Shown here one piece after another: positions 8,631 to 15,970 of a stretch of DNA of 64,000 bases (positions are counted from its first letter, which is position 1; every line of letters starts with the position of its first letter). The notes under the pieces were generated by a model that saw only the letters and a list, made by a program, of their open reading frames with translations, did not search any database and was not told the DNA's origin. This DNA comes from Olivibacter domesticus (GTDB lineage: Bacteria > Bacteroidota > Bacteroidia > Sphingobacteriales > Sphingobacteriaceae): assembly GCF_900109575.1 (NCBI RefSeq), contig NZ_FOAF01000003.1, forward strand, positions 310,001 to 374,000. The letters run 5' to 3'. The translations under genes were made by a program, and so were the position numbers.

Positions 8631-11012
8631 TCATTCATTCCTTAAACTTTCCACCGGATTGGCTAGTGCTGCTTTGATGGCCTGCCAGCTCACGGTAAGC
8701 AAAGCAATAACTAAGGCCATCAACCCGGCCAATACAAACATCCACCATTGTAATTCAATATGATAAGCAAAATCTTCCAACCATTTGCTCATTGCCCACC
8801 AAGTAATTGGAGACGCCACCATCAATGCTATGAAAATAATCTTTATAAAATCTTTGGAAAGCAAGTTTAAAATGCTGGATAAAGATGCTCCCAATACTTT
8901 ACGGATACCGATTTCTTTGGTACGCTGTAATACGCTCAGAGAAATTAATCCTAGCAAGCCAAGACTACTTATAAAAATAGCTAAGGTTGCAGCTGTCCAA
9001 ATTAATTTTTGTTGAATGGCTTCTTTAATATATAGTTCTTCAATCTGTTCATCTAAATATTGATAATTTAATATTGTATTGGGAAACCATTTAGGCCATT
9101 CTTGTTCTAGCTGTTTGATGAAATGAGTTAAGCCCTGACTATTGATTTTTATTGCTACTGTTTGAAATAACTCTCTATCATAGCCAATAACCGTAGGATC
9201 AATAGGATCATGGAGAGATTTAGTGTTATAATTAGCAATTACTCCTACAATGATGCCTGGCTTTTCGTCATGCATACCCGCGCCCAGTAAGGATTTTCCT
9301 AAGACCTGTTGTTCGTTCTTATATCCTAGCATATGCATCATTTTTTGATTGATCAGGTATTCGGGAAGCGTTTTGTTTTCGCGTATATTTCGACCCGCAA
9401 TTAAGGGGATGTCTAGTGTAGAGATATATGCACTATCTGCGAACGTGGCTTTGGTAGCCCAAGCTTCATAATCGGCTCTTTGGTCAAACAAAAATGTACC
9501 ACCTCTTGAATCGTGCATGGCTGGCGCCCTAAAACAAAAACTATAATTAGAAATGGAGAGCTTATTATCTAAAAATGTTCTTAACGCTTTCTCCTTTTCC
9601 ATAGCCCTTTTTGGTAGTGGCACTAGAAGAACAGATTCTCTATTAAAACCAACATCCGTTGAACTGAGAAAACGCACTTGTGCAACCATTACAATTGTAG
9701 CAATGATAAGGCACAGTGATAGGATATTTTGCACCAGTACCATCGCTTTCCTACCATTTGTTGAGCCGAGTGAAAAATTGTTCTTAAGTGCGTTTACAAT
9801 AGCCAATTTACCGGTCATATATGCGGGATAAATGCCAGAAAGTAAACTTATGACGCTCCAAATAACCAAACTCAATCCGGATAATTCAAGTAGTGAAGGC
9901 TTAGCAATAGGCTCATTAATAAATAATATTTGATTGGCGATCGGAAAGACAATCTGCAATAAAGCCAATCCCAGTAGGCAAGCTAAGCCGACAACGCAAA
10001 TGGATTCTGTTATAAACTGGAAAAATAGCTGACTGCTCGATCCACCCAATACTTTTCTCGTTCCTATTTCGGCACTCCTTTTTGCATACTGTATCAAAGA
10101 TAGATTGATGTAATTCAACGTGGCAATTAGTAATATACTTAGACCAATAAATCCTAATATCCACAGGAGAGACTTCTGTACACTTCCCCCGAAATTGGTA
10201 TCGAAGTGAATATCCTTTAAGGCTTGTAGTTTAAAATGGAAGAGTTTACCTGTTTCTTCTCCAAAGTACCGGTTGGTCAATTGTTGTAATGTACTTTCAA
10301 TGGAAGCTATATTGGATGAATCATTTATTGATACATATAACTGGTTGGTCGTATTGATGTAGCCCCAGTCTGTAAAATAGTTGTTCCGAATATTAGGTAG
10401 AACGGTTTTAATGGAAGCCTCGGAAATATAGAGGTCTGATTTGAGATCTGTATTGGTCGGTTGGTCGTCAATAACTCCAATTACTTTAAGGGGGTATTTA
10501 CCATCTACGTAAATAGTTTGGCCCATTGCCTCCGTTTTGCCAAAGAAACGTTCGGCTGTCGAAGCCATTAGCGCCACGGTGTTAGGTTGATTTAACGCTG
10601 TTGCATTCCCTTGTAGCCAATGGTAATTAAATAGTTTAAACCATTCTGAAGAGGTAAATGCAGCTTTTTTGTTGGAAGAAAAGAGATTTCCGTTAACGTT
10701 CAATGTTAGATCTTGATGGGACATGGAGAAGGCTGCGTGTTCAATACCCGGAACCTTCGATTTTAAGGCATCATAAATCGCATAAGAACTGCCGCTTTCA
10801 TGTTCGATTTTTTCTAAATGGAGATCATGAACAACACGATAGATGTGCTTTGCTTGTTTATGGTAGCGATCGTAACTGAGATGAAATTGGATGTAAAAAA
10901 AGATAAATATACAGCAGGCAATGCCTATTCCAAGTCCTAAGATATGGATTAAAGTAAAATATTTATTTCTTAGAAGACTGCGCCACGCCGTTCCAAAGTA
11001 GTTTTTTATCAT
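8631..11012 (-). CDS. FtsX/MacB-type ABC transporter permease (P5, 793 aa)
   Basis: The frame is open up to 11030, but I choose the start at 11012 because MIKNYFGTAWRSLLRNKYF then aligns with the family opening; the six extra upstream residues match nothing. Signatures are RSAEIGTRKVLGG (unusual T before RK) and RTKEIGIRKVLGA; the C-terminus is NPVESLRNE. The second PCD-like domain is atypical, with the cysteine-containing stretch NYSFCFRAPAMHDSRGG. It is now the first intact gene of operon II. Between it and the promoter at 11199 lies the relic of a deleted permease (11120-11170), leaving a predicted leader of about 175 nt. Confidence 0.93.
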   Translation of the reverse strand: MIKNYFGTAWRSLLRNKYFTLIHILGLGIGIACCIFIFFYIQFHLSYDRYHKQAKHIYRVVHDLHLEKIEHESGSSYAIYDALKSKVPGIEHAAFSMSHQDLTLNVNGNLFSSNKKAAFTSSEWFKLFNYHWLQGNATALNQPNTVALMASTAERFFGKTEAMGQTIYVDGKYPLKVIGVIDDQPTNTDLKSDLYISEASIKTVLPNIRNNYFTDWGYINTTNQLYVSINDSSNIASIESTLQQLTNRYFGEETGKLFHFKLQALKDIHFDTNFGGSVQKSLLWILGFIGLSILLIATLNYINLSLIQYAKRSAEIGTRKVLGGSSSQLFFQFITESICVVGLACLLGLALLQIVFPIANQILFINEPIAKPSLLELSGLSLVIWSVISLLSGIYPAYMTGKLAIVNALKNNFSLGSTNGRKAMVLVQNILSLCLIIATIVMVAQVRFLSSTDVGFNRESVLLVPLPKRAMEKEKALRTFLDNKLSISNYSFCFRAPAMHDSRGGTFLFDQRADYEAWATKATFADSAYISTLDIPLIAGRNIRENKTLPEYLINQKMMHMLGYKNEQQVLGKSLLGAGMHDEKPGIIVGVIANYNTKSLHDPIDPTVIGYDRELFQTVAIKINSQGLTHFIKQLEQEWPKWFPNTILNYQYLDEQIEELYIKEAIQQKLIWTAATLAIFISSLGLLGLISLSVLQRTKEIGIRKVLGASLSSILNLLSKDFIKIIFIALMVASPITWWAMSKWLEDFAYHIELQWWMFVLAGLMALVIALLTVSWQAIKAALANPVESLRNE

Positions 11013-11119
11013 TATAGTATCAAGTATCAAGATATTACTAAGAGCTTTTATAGATCAAAGTCTTTATGCCTATGTCTTTATTCGGCCTAATAACCAATAA
11101 CGAACAGCTAATAACCAGA

Positions 11120-11170
11120 TCACTCATTCCTTAACGATCCACAGGATTAGCTAGCTCAGCAACGCAATTA
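11120..11170 (-). pseudogene. C-terminal relic of a permease gene
   Basis: Reading leftwards, the sequence encodes LANPVD, then a one-base deletion inside the Ser codon (GATCG instead of GATTCG), then LRNE and a stop at 11120-11122. This is the family's invariant C-terminus NPVDSLRNE. Just upstream, in another frame, AMLIALLS resembles the last membrane helix of P6 (AVLIALLTVS), after which about ten codons are missing. The rest of the gene is gone, although promoter B and activator site B remain immediately upstream. Confidence 0.75.
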
Positions 11171-11198
11171 GCATCGCCAATGCTCACCATTAACCAAT

Positions 11199-11215
11199 AC
11201 AGGAATTGCGCCAAA
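11199..11215 (-). promoter_or_regulatory. Sigma54-like -24/-12 promoter B (operon II)
   Basis: Minus-strand sequence TTTGG-CGCAATTCCT-GT, differing from promoter A by two bases. GG to the -12 pair is 10 nt. The GG lies about 73 bp from the centre of the palindrome pair at 11266-11302. The last base of the -12 element departs from TGC. Predicted start is near 11187. Confidence 0.55.
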
Positions 11216-11265
11216 ATAATAACTTATTGATAATGTGTTCGTTGTGTCGTTTTTTGATAGGAAGG

Positions 11266-11302
11266 TGTTCGTTTCCGAACACTAGCTGTTCAGATCTGAA
11301 CG
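11266..11302. promoter_or_regulatory. Tandem-palindrome upstream activator site B
   Basis: A perfect TGTTCG-TTTC-CGAACA palindrome, 5-bp spacer CTAGC, then TGTTCA-GATC-TGAACG, whose core TTCAGATCTGAA is a perfect palindrome. It lies between operon II (leftward) and the SNF2 gene (rightward, start about 230 bp away). Position and spacing match the leftward sigma54-like element. Confidence 0.8.
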
Positions 11303-11532
11303 GTATTTTGAGGCTTTGGCTGACAATTTTTGATGGCGTACGGTTTGCTTTTGAAAGCAACTCATAGCTAAAGATGTCCTTAACCAATCTGATGAGGCTA
11401 CTGTTTAATGTGTATTATTTAATATTATAAAGTTATTTTTAAAGATTTAAATATGCTTTTAAATAATATTATATATATTTGTGATGTGTCTTTGTAATTC
11501 TCAATAGATACAGCCTGAAACCAAACCTTAAA

Positions 11533-14500
11533 ATGATCAAATCTAATATGAAAACAGCCGAACAAAATTTAAACGCGAATGAAATTATTGCTAATGGGGA
11601 GGAAGAAATTCTTTCTGTAAAAAGGAAATCTTCTGATCCTTTTATTATTCCGTGGGAAGATGGGAAGCCTTTTAAGTTGAGCATAGAAAGGTTAGAGAAC
11701 CTAATTCTAGAAAGTAAAAATGAGAAATACGAGAAAAGCTATTTTCATCCACGCGATTTGTCTTTCGATCTTTGTGAAAATATCCTGTCTTTAGAGGCGT
11801 ATTGTGGAAGTGTTTTTCAGATTCATTTTTTAATAGAAAAAGATGGTGTATTTGTTCAATGCGATTGTAAGTGCAAGGGAAATGTTTGTTTGCACTTGTG
11901 GAGTTCTCTACGCTACTGCTTATGGTGGTACGGCGAGACCTTCTTTAAACAGTTTTATTTACCAGAAATAAGAGACCTTGCATTAGAGCATAGACGTTTA
12001 TTGGCGGTGGATACTACTTTTGATGGGATACAATTTAAACCTAAGGAAGGGTATGGCCGTGTATTTGGCTTTAAAAATGAAAGGGAATTACTATTCAGAT
12101 TTTCCTCCCCAGTTGTAAAAAAGAAATCCTTGCCAGATAGCCATAAGAAAATAATTTTCGGAATACCTGATGACGCTTACAATTTTCAGCAACCTATTTT
12201 AATACCATACTTAGCAACTCCAAACCCGAGGCATGGTTCAAAAAGGCCCTTCATTAAGTATGATAAAAGTTTTTTATTGCAGAATTCCAGTGAAGAGAAA
12301 CCAAAAAATTTGACTAAAAATCAACGTGCAATCAATACAATTTGTGAGGAAATGTTAATTATTGCAAACCTCTCATTGGAGAAGTTGTCGATTAATTTTG
12401 AAGATGGAGAATCTGACGAACATTTAGATGAGGATAAGCTTATTATAAGCTATAGAAATAAGCTTTTATTTGAATTGTGGCAGGAGGTAATACCGCTTCT
12501 GAGTAGCGAGTTCGTTCTTGCTTTTCACTCAGCACTTAAAGATTCTTCGTTGATTCGACCTGTTACTTTACCATCGTTTCGTGTATCCCTATGTTTACTA
12601 CATCCCATTATTTCTTTCTTATTGATTTACAATGAAGGCGTGATCAAATTTAGGATGCAAATTAAAATAGCGAATAAATTTATTGAAAATCCTTCGGTAT
12701 TTCCAAGCTCTTCTGGGTTCTTTATTTCAACAGAAGATAAAGGAAAATACACACTCGTGAACAAAGCTCATGACGCGGAGTTAATAAGTCGTTTCAGCAA
12801 AATTGATTATTGTATAACTGTGTTGCCAAATGACTATGTACAGTTTAAAGGAGAAATCTTGGATAAAGTTGCTGTGCACTATCCCATTTTCTGTGAAAAC
12901 AGAGATGCAAATGATAAATTTTTCGAAGTAAGGAACATTCTAAACTGTCTGAAAAAAAAGGTGATGTTCACTATTAAAGGAGACACACTTTTGATTGCCT
13001 TTAATTTGGTTTATGATTGCGACGTAATAATCGACGCCTTTACCGATGGAAATAGTATTTTCGGATGGCAGGGCAGTTATGAAAAAGTATTCTTGAGGAA
13101 TAAAGAGTCCGAAGATAATGAGCGAAATATCTTTTTATCCTGCAATGAAGACTTTCAACGTCAAGTCCCTTTCGGGGTGTTTAGGTTGCCTGTTGAAAAA
13201 GTAAAACATGGTTCCTGGTTGGCAGATACGGTTAAACTTTTTACAGAAGAAAATTACGAGATTGATGGATTGGAAAACTTGGTGGGCTTTCATTTTAATC
13301 CATATCCGATGAAATGGGATATGAAAATTTATAAAAAAACGAATCATGTAGAGATCGCATTGGAAATTTGTTTCGGAGATCAGCGCATAGGCCTGGATGA
13401 CATAAGAGATTGCTTGGCCTCTACGATGGAAATCATACAGTTACCCGACGGATCTGTCGGCCGAATACCACGAGAGTTTAAGCAGCGCATATTGCCACTT
13501 ATGGCTGTTGCCACGAAAACAAAAAACGGGTTGCTACAAATATCACTTCAGCACTTCACCTCCATCCAATCGTTTGCCAATAAAATTACCGATAAGCAAT
13601 TGCACGAGCAGTTGAAATTGCAGCGCAAAAAGCTCCAACAGCTAGATAAGATACAACCACTACCTAAACCTGAAAAAGTTCAGGCAGTTCTCCGCCCTTA
13701 CCAGGAAACTGGTTTTAGTTGGATGGGTTTTCTTCGAGAGTTTGGTTGGGGAGGAGTGCTCGCGGATGATATGGGACTTGGGAAAACACTTCAAATATTA
13801 ACGGTGCTAGAATACCATTATATACAGTCGCCAGATAGCCCCGCTTCTTTAATCGTAGTTCCTAACTCTTTATTGTTCAATTGGCAGGCGGAGGTTAAAA
13901 AGTTTACCCCACACCGAAAGGTGCTGGTACACCATGGTGTTAACCGATCGCTGATGGAAGTTTCTACATTTCCCGGCCAGCTCCTACTAACTACCTATGG
14001 TACATTGATCTCAGATATAGAATTACTTTCAAAGGAGAAATTCGGCTATCTTATTCTCGACGAATCGCAGTCGATCAAAAACCCGCAATCCAAACGGTTC
14101 GAGTGTGTACAGGCGGTACGGTCCGACTTTCGACTCGCGTTGACAGGCACGCCTATAGAAAACGGAATATCCGATCTGTTCGCGCAGCTCGATTTTGTGA
14201 ATCCTGGGTTTCTCGGTACATATGGCCAGTTTAAGCGAAACTTTCCCGGAATTGCGGATGGCACAGCAAGCGTAGAAACGAAGGAATCTTTGCAGCAGCT
14301 TATCGCTCCTTTCATGCTGCGGCGTACCAAAGCGCAGGTGGCCAAAGATTTGCCGGAAAAAACAGAGATGACGCTTTACTGTGAGATGCTACCCGAACAA
14401 CGTAAGGTATATGAGCAGTACCGTAGACGTTTTCGTAGTGAGCTGGAGGATAAAATGGATGAGCGCAAAGACCAGGCAACGATGTTCGTGCTGGAAGCAC

Positions 14501-15075
14501 TCATGAAACTCCGCCAGATTTGCAACTCGCCTGCGCTTATTCCTAACGAAAAGTATGAAAACCACTCTGCCAAATTGGAAGAAATCCGTGAACATATCCT
14601 CGAGAAAACGCAAGGACATAAGCTGCTCATTTTTTCTTCCTTTACCAAGATGCTTGCTTTATTGGAGGATGAGTTGAAGAGTGTTGGTATTGGCTATGCG
14701 TACCTTGACGGAAAAACAAGTGGCGATCAGCGGCAACAAGCAGTGAACCGTTTTCAGGAAGAAAGTGACTGTCGGGTGTTTTTGATCAGCTTAAAGGCCG
14801 GAGGAACGGGATTGAACTTAACAGCAGCAGATTATGTATATATTTTTGACCCCTGGTGGAACCCTGCGGCAGAAGCACAAGCCATCGATCGTTGCTACCG
14901 TATTGGTCAGGATAAGCATGTGATGGCCTACCGGATGGTATGCAAGGATAGTATCGAAGAACGGATCCTACAATTGCAGGAGGGAAAAAAAGCATTGGCA
15001 GAAACACTTGTGCAAACCGATAGCAGCGTGCTGAAATCTTTGAATAAAGAACAGCTATTGAAGCTATTTGAATAA
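11533..15075 (+). CDS. SNF2-family DEAD/DEAH helicase with SWIM zinc finger (1180 aa)
   Basis: Predicted ATP-dependent DNA translocase of the SWI2/SNF2 superfamily. A SWIM-type zinc-binding motif is visible near residues 110-121 (CDCKCKGN then VCLHL, i.e. CxC...CxH). The C-terminal half (from about 700) has the full helicase core: Walker A GGVLADDMGLGKT near 740, DESQ box (LDESQSIKN) near 842, LTGTPIEN near 870, and motif VI DRCYRIGQ near 1118. The N-terminal ~600 residues are divergent and more AT-rich than the core. It is a single gene with no methylase, nuclease or phospholipase partner, so I would not call it part of a named defence system. An in-frame ATG five codons downstream is an alternative start. 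A TATATTTG sequence resembling the Bacteroidota -7 element lies about 50 bp upstream. Confidence 0.93.
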   Translation: MIKSNMKTAEQNLNANEIIANGEEEILSVKRKSSDPFIIPWEDGKPFKLSIERLENLILESKNEKYEKSYFHPRDLSFDLCENILSLEAYCGSVFQIHFLIEKDGVFVQCDCKCKGNVCLHLWSSLRYCLWWYGETFFKQFYLPEIRDLALEHRRLLAVDTTFDGIQFKPKEGYGRVFGFKNERELLFRFSSPVVKKKSLPDSHKKIIFGIPDDAYNFQQPILIPYLATPNPRHGSKRPFIKYDKSFLLQNSSEEKPKNLTKNQRAINTICEEMLIIANLSLEKLSINFEDGESDEHLDEDKLIISYRNKLLFELWQEVIPLLSSEFVLAFHSALKDSSLIRPVTLPSFRVSLCLLHPIISFLLIYNEGVIKFRMQIKIANKFIENPSVFPSSSGFFISTEDKGKYTLVNKAHDAELISRFSKIDYCITVLPNDYVQFKGEILDKVAVHYPIFCENRDANDKFFEVRNILNCLKKKVMFTIKGDTLLIAFNLVYDCDVIIDAFTDGNSIFGWQGSYEKVFLRNKESEDNERNIFLSCNEDFQRQVPFGVFRLPVEKVKHGSWLADTVKLFTEENYEIDGLENLVGFHFNPYPMKWDMKIYKKTNHVEIALEICFGDQRIGLDDIRDCLASTMEIIQLPDGSVGRIPREFKQRILPLMAVATKTKNGLLQISLQHFTSIQSFANKITDKQLHEQLKLQRKKLQQLDKIQPLPKPEKVQAVLRPYQETGFSWMGFLREFGWGGVLADDMGLGKTLQILTVLEYHYIQSPDSPASLIVVPNSLLFNWQAEVKKFTPHRKVLVHHGVNRSLMEVSTFPGQLLLTTYGTLISDIELLSKEKFGYLILDESQSIKNPQSKRFECVQAVRSDFRLALTGTPIENGISDLFAQLDFVNPGFLGTYGQFKRNFPGIADGTASVETKESLQQLIAPFMLRRTKAQVAKDLPEKTEMTLYCEMLPEQRKVYEQYRRRFRSELEDKMDERKDQATMFVLEALMKLRQICNSPALIPNEKYENHSAKLEEIREHILEKTQGHKLLIFSSFTKMLALLEDELKSVGIGYAYLDGKTSGDQRQQAVNRFQEESDCRVFLISLKAGGTGLNLTAADYVYIFDPWWNPAAEAQAIDRCYRIGQDKHVMAYRMVCKDSIEERILQLQEGKKALAETLVQTDSSVLKSLNKEQLLKLFE

Positions 15076-15214
15076 ACGACAAACGGTCAAGTAAACCCTG
15101 CCGCACCCAGCTACCTTTTTAGGCTGGGTGCTTTAAATGTTATAAAAATAGAGTGTGGATAAGACGAACATTATTGGAGTAATTTTGCTATCTTTGATAC
15201 TTAGGAAGAATATT

Positions 15215-15430
15215 ATGGATAATCGTCTGCTATATAGTAAATTGCAGGCTCTCCCTGAACATATGAGAGCAGAAGTAGCTGACTTCATAGATTTTTTGAC
15301 GGCAAAAGCAAAAATAAGTCAGGAGATGCCTCAGCAATCAAAAGCTCCAAAATTTGGCAGTGCAAAAGGAATGTTCAAAATGCATGATGATTTTGACGAA
15401 CCATTGGAGGATTTTAAAGAGTATATGTAA
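15215..15430 (+). CDS. DUF2281-type antitoxin of a VapBC-like module (71 aa)
   Basis: Short acidic protein beginning MDNRLLYSKLQALPEHM and continuing with the DUF2281-like stretch EVADFIDFLTAKAK. The C-terminal half is unstructured and ends FDEPLEDFKEYM, the usual toxin-binding tail of such antitoxins. The frame extends upstream to 15155, but the start at 15215 matches the family and has AGGAAG six bases before it. The stop overlaps the toxin start by one base (TAATG), typical of translationally coupled toxin-antitoxin pairs. It should neutralise the PIN protein encoded next and repress their common promoter. Confidence 0.85.
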   Translation: MDNRLLYSKLQALPEHMRAEVADFIDFLTAKAKISQEMPQQSKAPKFGSAKGMFKMHDDFDEPLEDFKEYM

Positions 15431-15816
15431 TGCAGCACAATTTGCTTGACACACATACTTTTATTTGGTTTGTTAATGGTGATAATCAACTTTCGTCAAA
15501 AGCCAAGAAAAGTATCGAAAATGAAAGAACCGTAAACTACATTAGTGTTGCAAGCTTATGGGAAATTGCCATCAAAATTAGTCTTCAGAAACTCGAATTA
15601 GGTAGGCCATTTGCTCAGATTGAAAATATTATATCCTCAAACGGTTTTCAACTTTTGCCTATAAGCTTTGATGATACAATAAAAATTTCAACATTGCCTT
15701 TCCATCATCGCGACCCTTTTGATAGAATAATTCTTTGTCAATCTATGACAAAGAATCTGCAAATTATTTCGAAAGACAAAAACTTTAAATTATATAATAT
15801 CTCACTTCTCTGGTAA
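15430..15816 (+). CDS. PIN-domain ribonuclease toxin, VapC-like (128 aa)
   Basis: Predicted Mg2+-dependent RNase. The PIN acidic residues are in place: D8 in LLDTHTFIW, E45 in ASLWEIAIK, and the two aspartates of HHRDPFDRIIL near residues 93-97. The HRDPFDR motif marks the PilT/YgjK-like subgroup that usually pairs with DUF2281 antitoxins, as here. Length is normal. The gene ends only nine bases before the relic of a permease N-terminus (15825-15893, opposite strand), so the SNF2/TA segment was joined very close to the old permease sequence. Confidence 0.9.
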   Translation: MQHNLLDTHTFIWFVNGDNQLSSKAKKSIENERTVNYISVASLWEIAIKISLQKLELGRPFAQIENIISSNGFQLLPISFDDTIKISTLPFHHRDPFDRIILCQSMTKNLQIISKDKNFKLYNISLLW

Positions 15817-15824
15817 CCCCATTA

Positions 15825-15893
15825 TATTTTAATTAAGCTGAATACGTCCTTCTTTTGGAGGGTACGGAGTACCGTTTTGAAATAATTTTTTAT
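15825..15893 (-). pseudogene. N-terminal relic of a permease gene (start codon lost)
   Basis: Read leftwards from 15893 the 23 codons encode IKNYFKTVLRTLQKKDVFS-LIKI followed by TAA. This matches the opening of the permeases, especially P8 (LKTAFRTLQKNAVFSFINI). The initiation codon is ATA instead of ATG, and similarity ends at the stop codon at 15822-15824, next to the end of the PIN gene. It is therefore the 5' stub of a permease gene following P6 in the operon, truncated where the accessory segment begins. Confidence 0.8.
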
Positions 15894-15970
15894 TATAATA
15901 GTATCAACATATTCTTAAGGGCCTATTTACGAATCTAAGTCTTATGTCTTGCTACTTATGTCTATTGTCT

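Noticed and set aside
11190-11387. Minus-strand frame of 65 codons between P5 and the SNF2 gene
   Set aside because: It runs through promoter B and activator site B, has no family resemblance and no plausible start; a chance frame.
14786-15106. 106-codon minus-strand frame opposite the helicase core
   Set aside because: Antisense to the conserved motif V/VI region of the SNF2 gene; explained by its codon pattern.
11533-15816. SNF2 helicase with VapBC as a complete antiphage system
   Set aside because: The known SNF2-based systems need further components (methylase, phospholipase D or nuclease genes), and none is adjacent.
11120-15893. Both permease relics as halves of one gene split by a simple insertion
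   Set aside because: Promoter B and activator site B lie between the left relic and the cassette, which fits two different truncated genes better than one interrupted gene.
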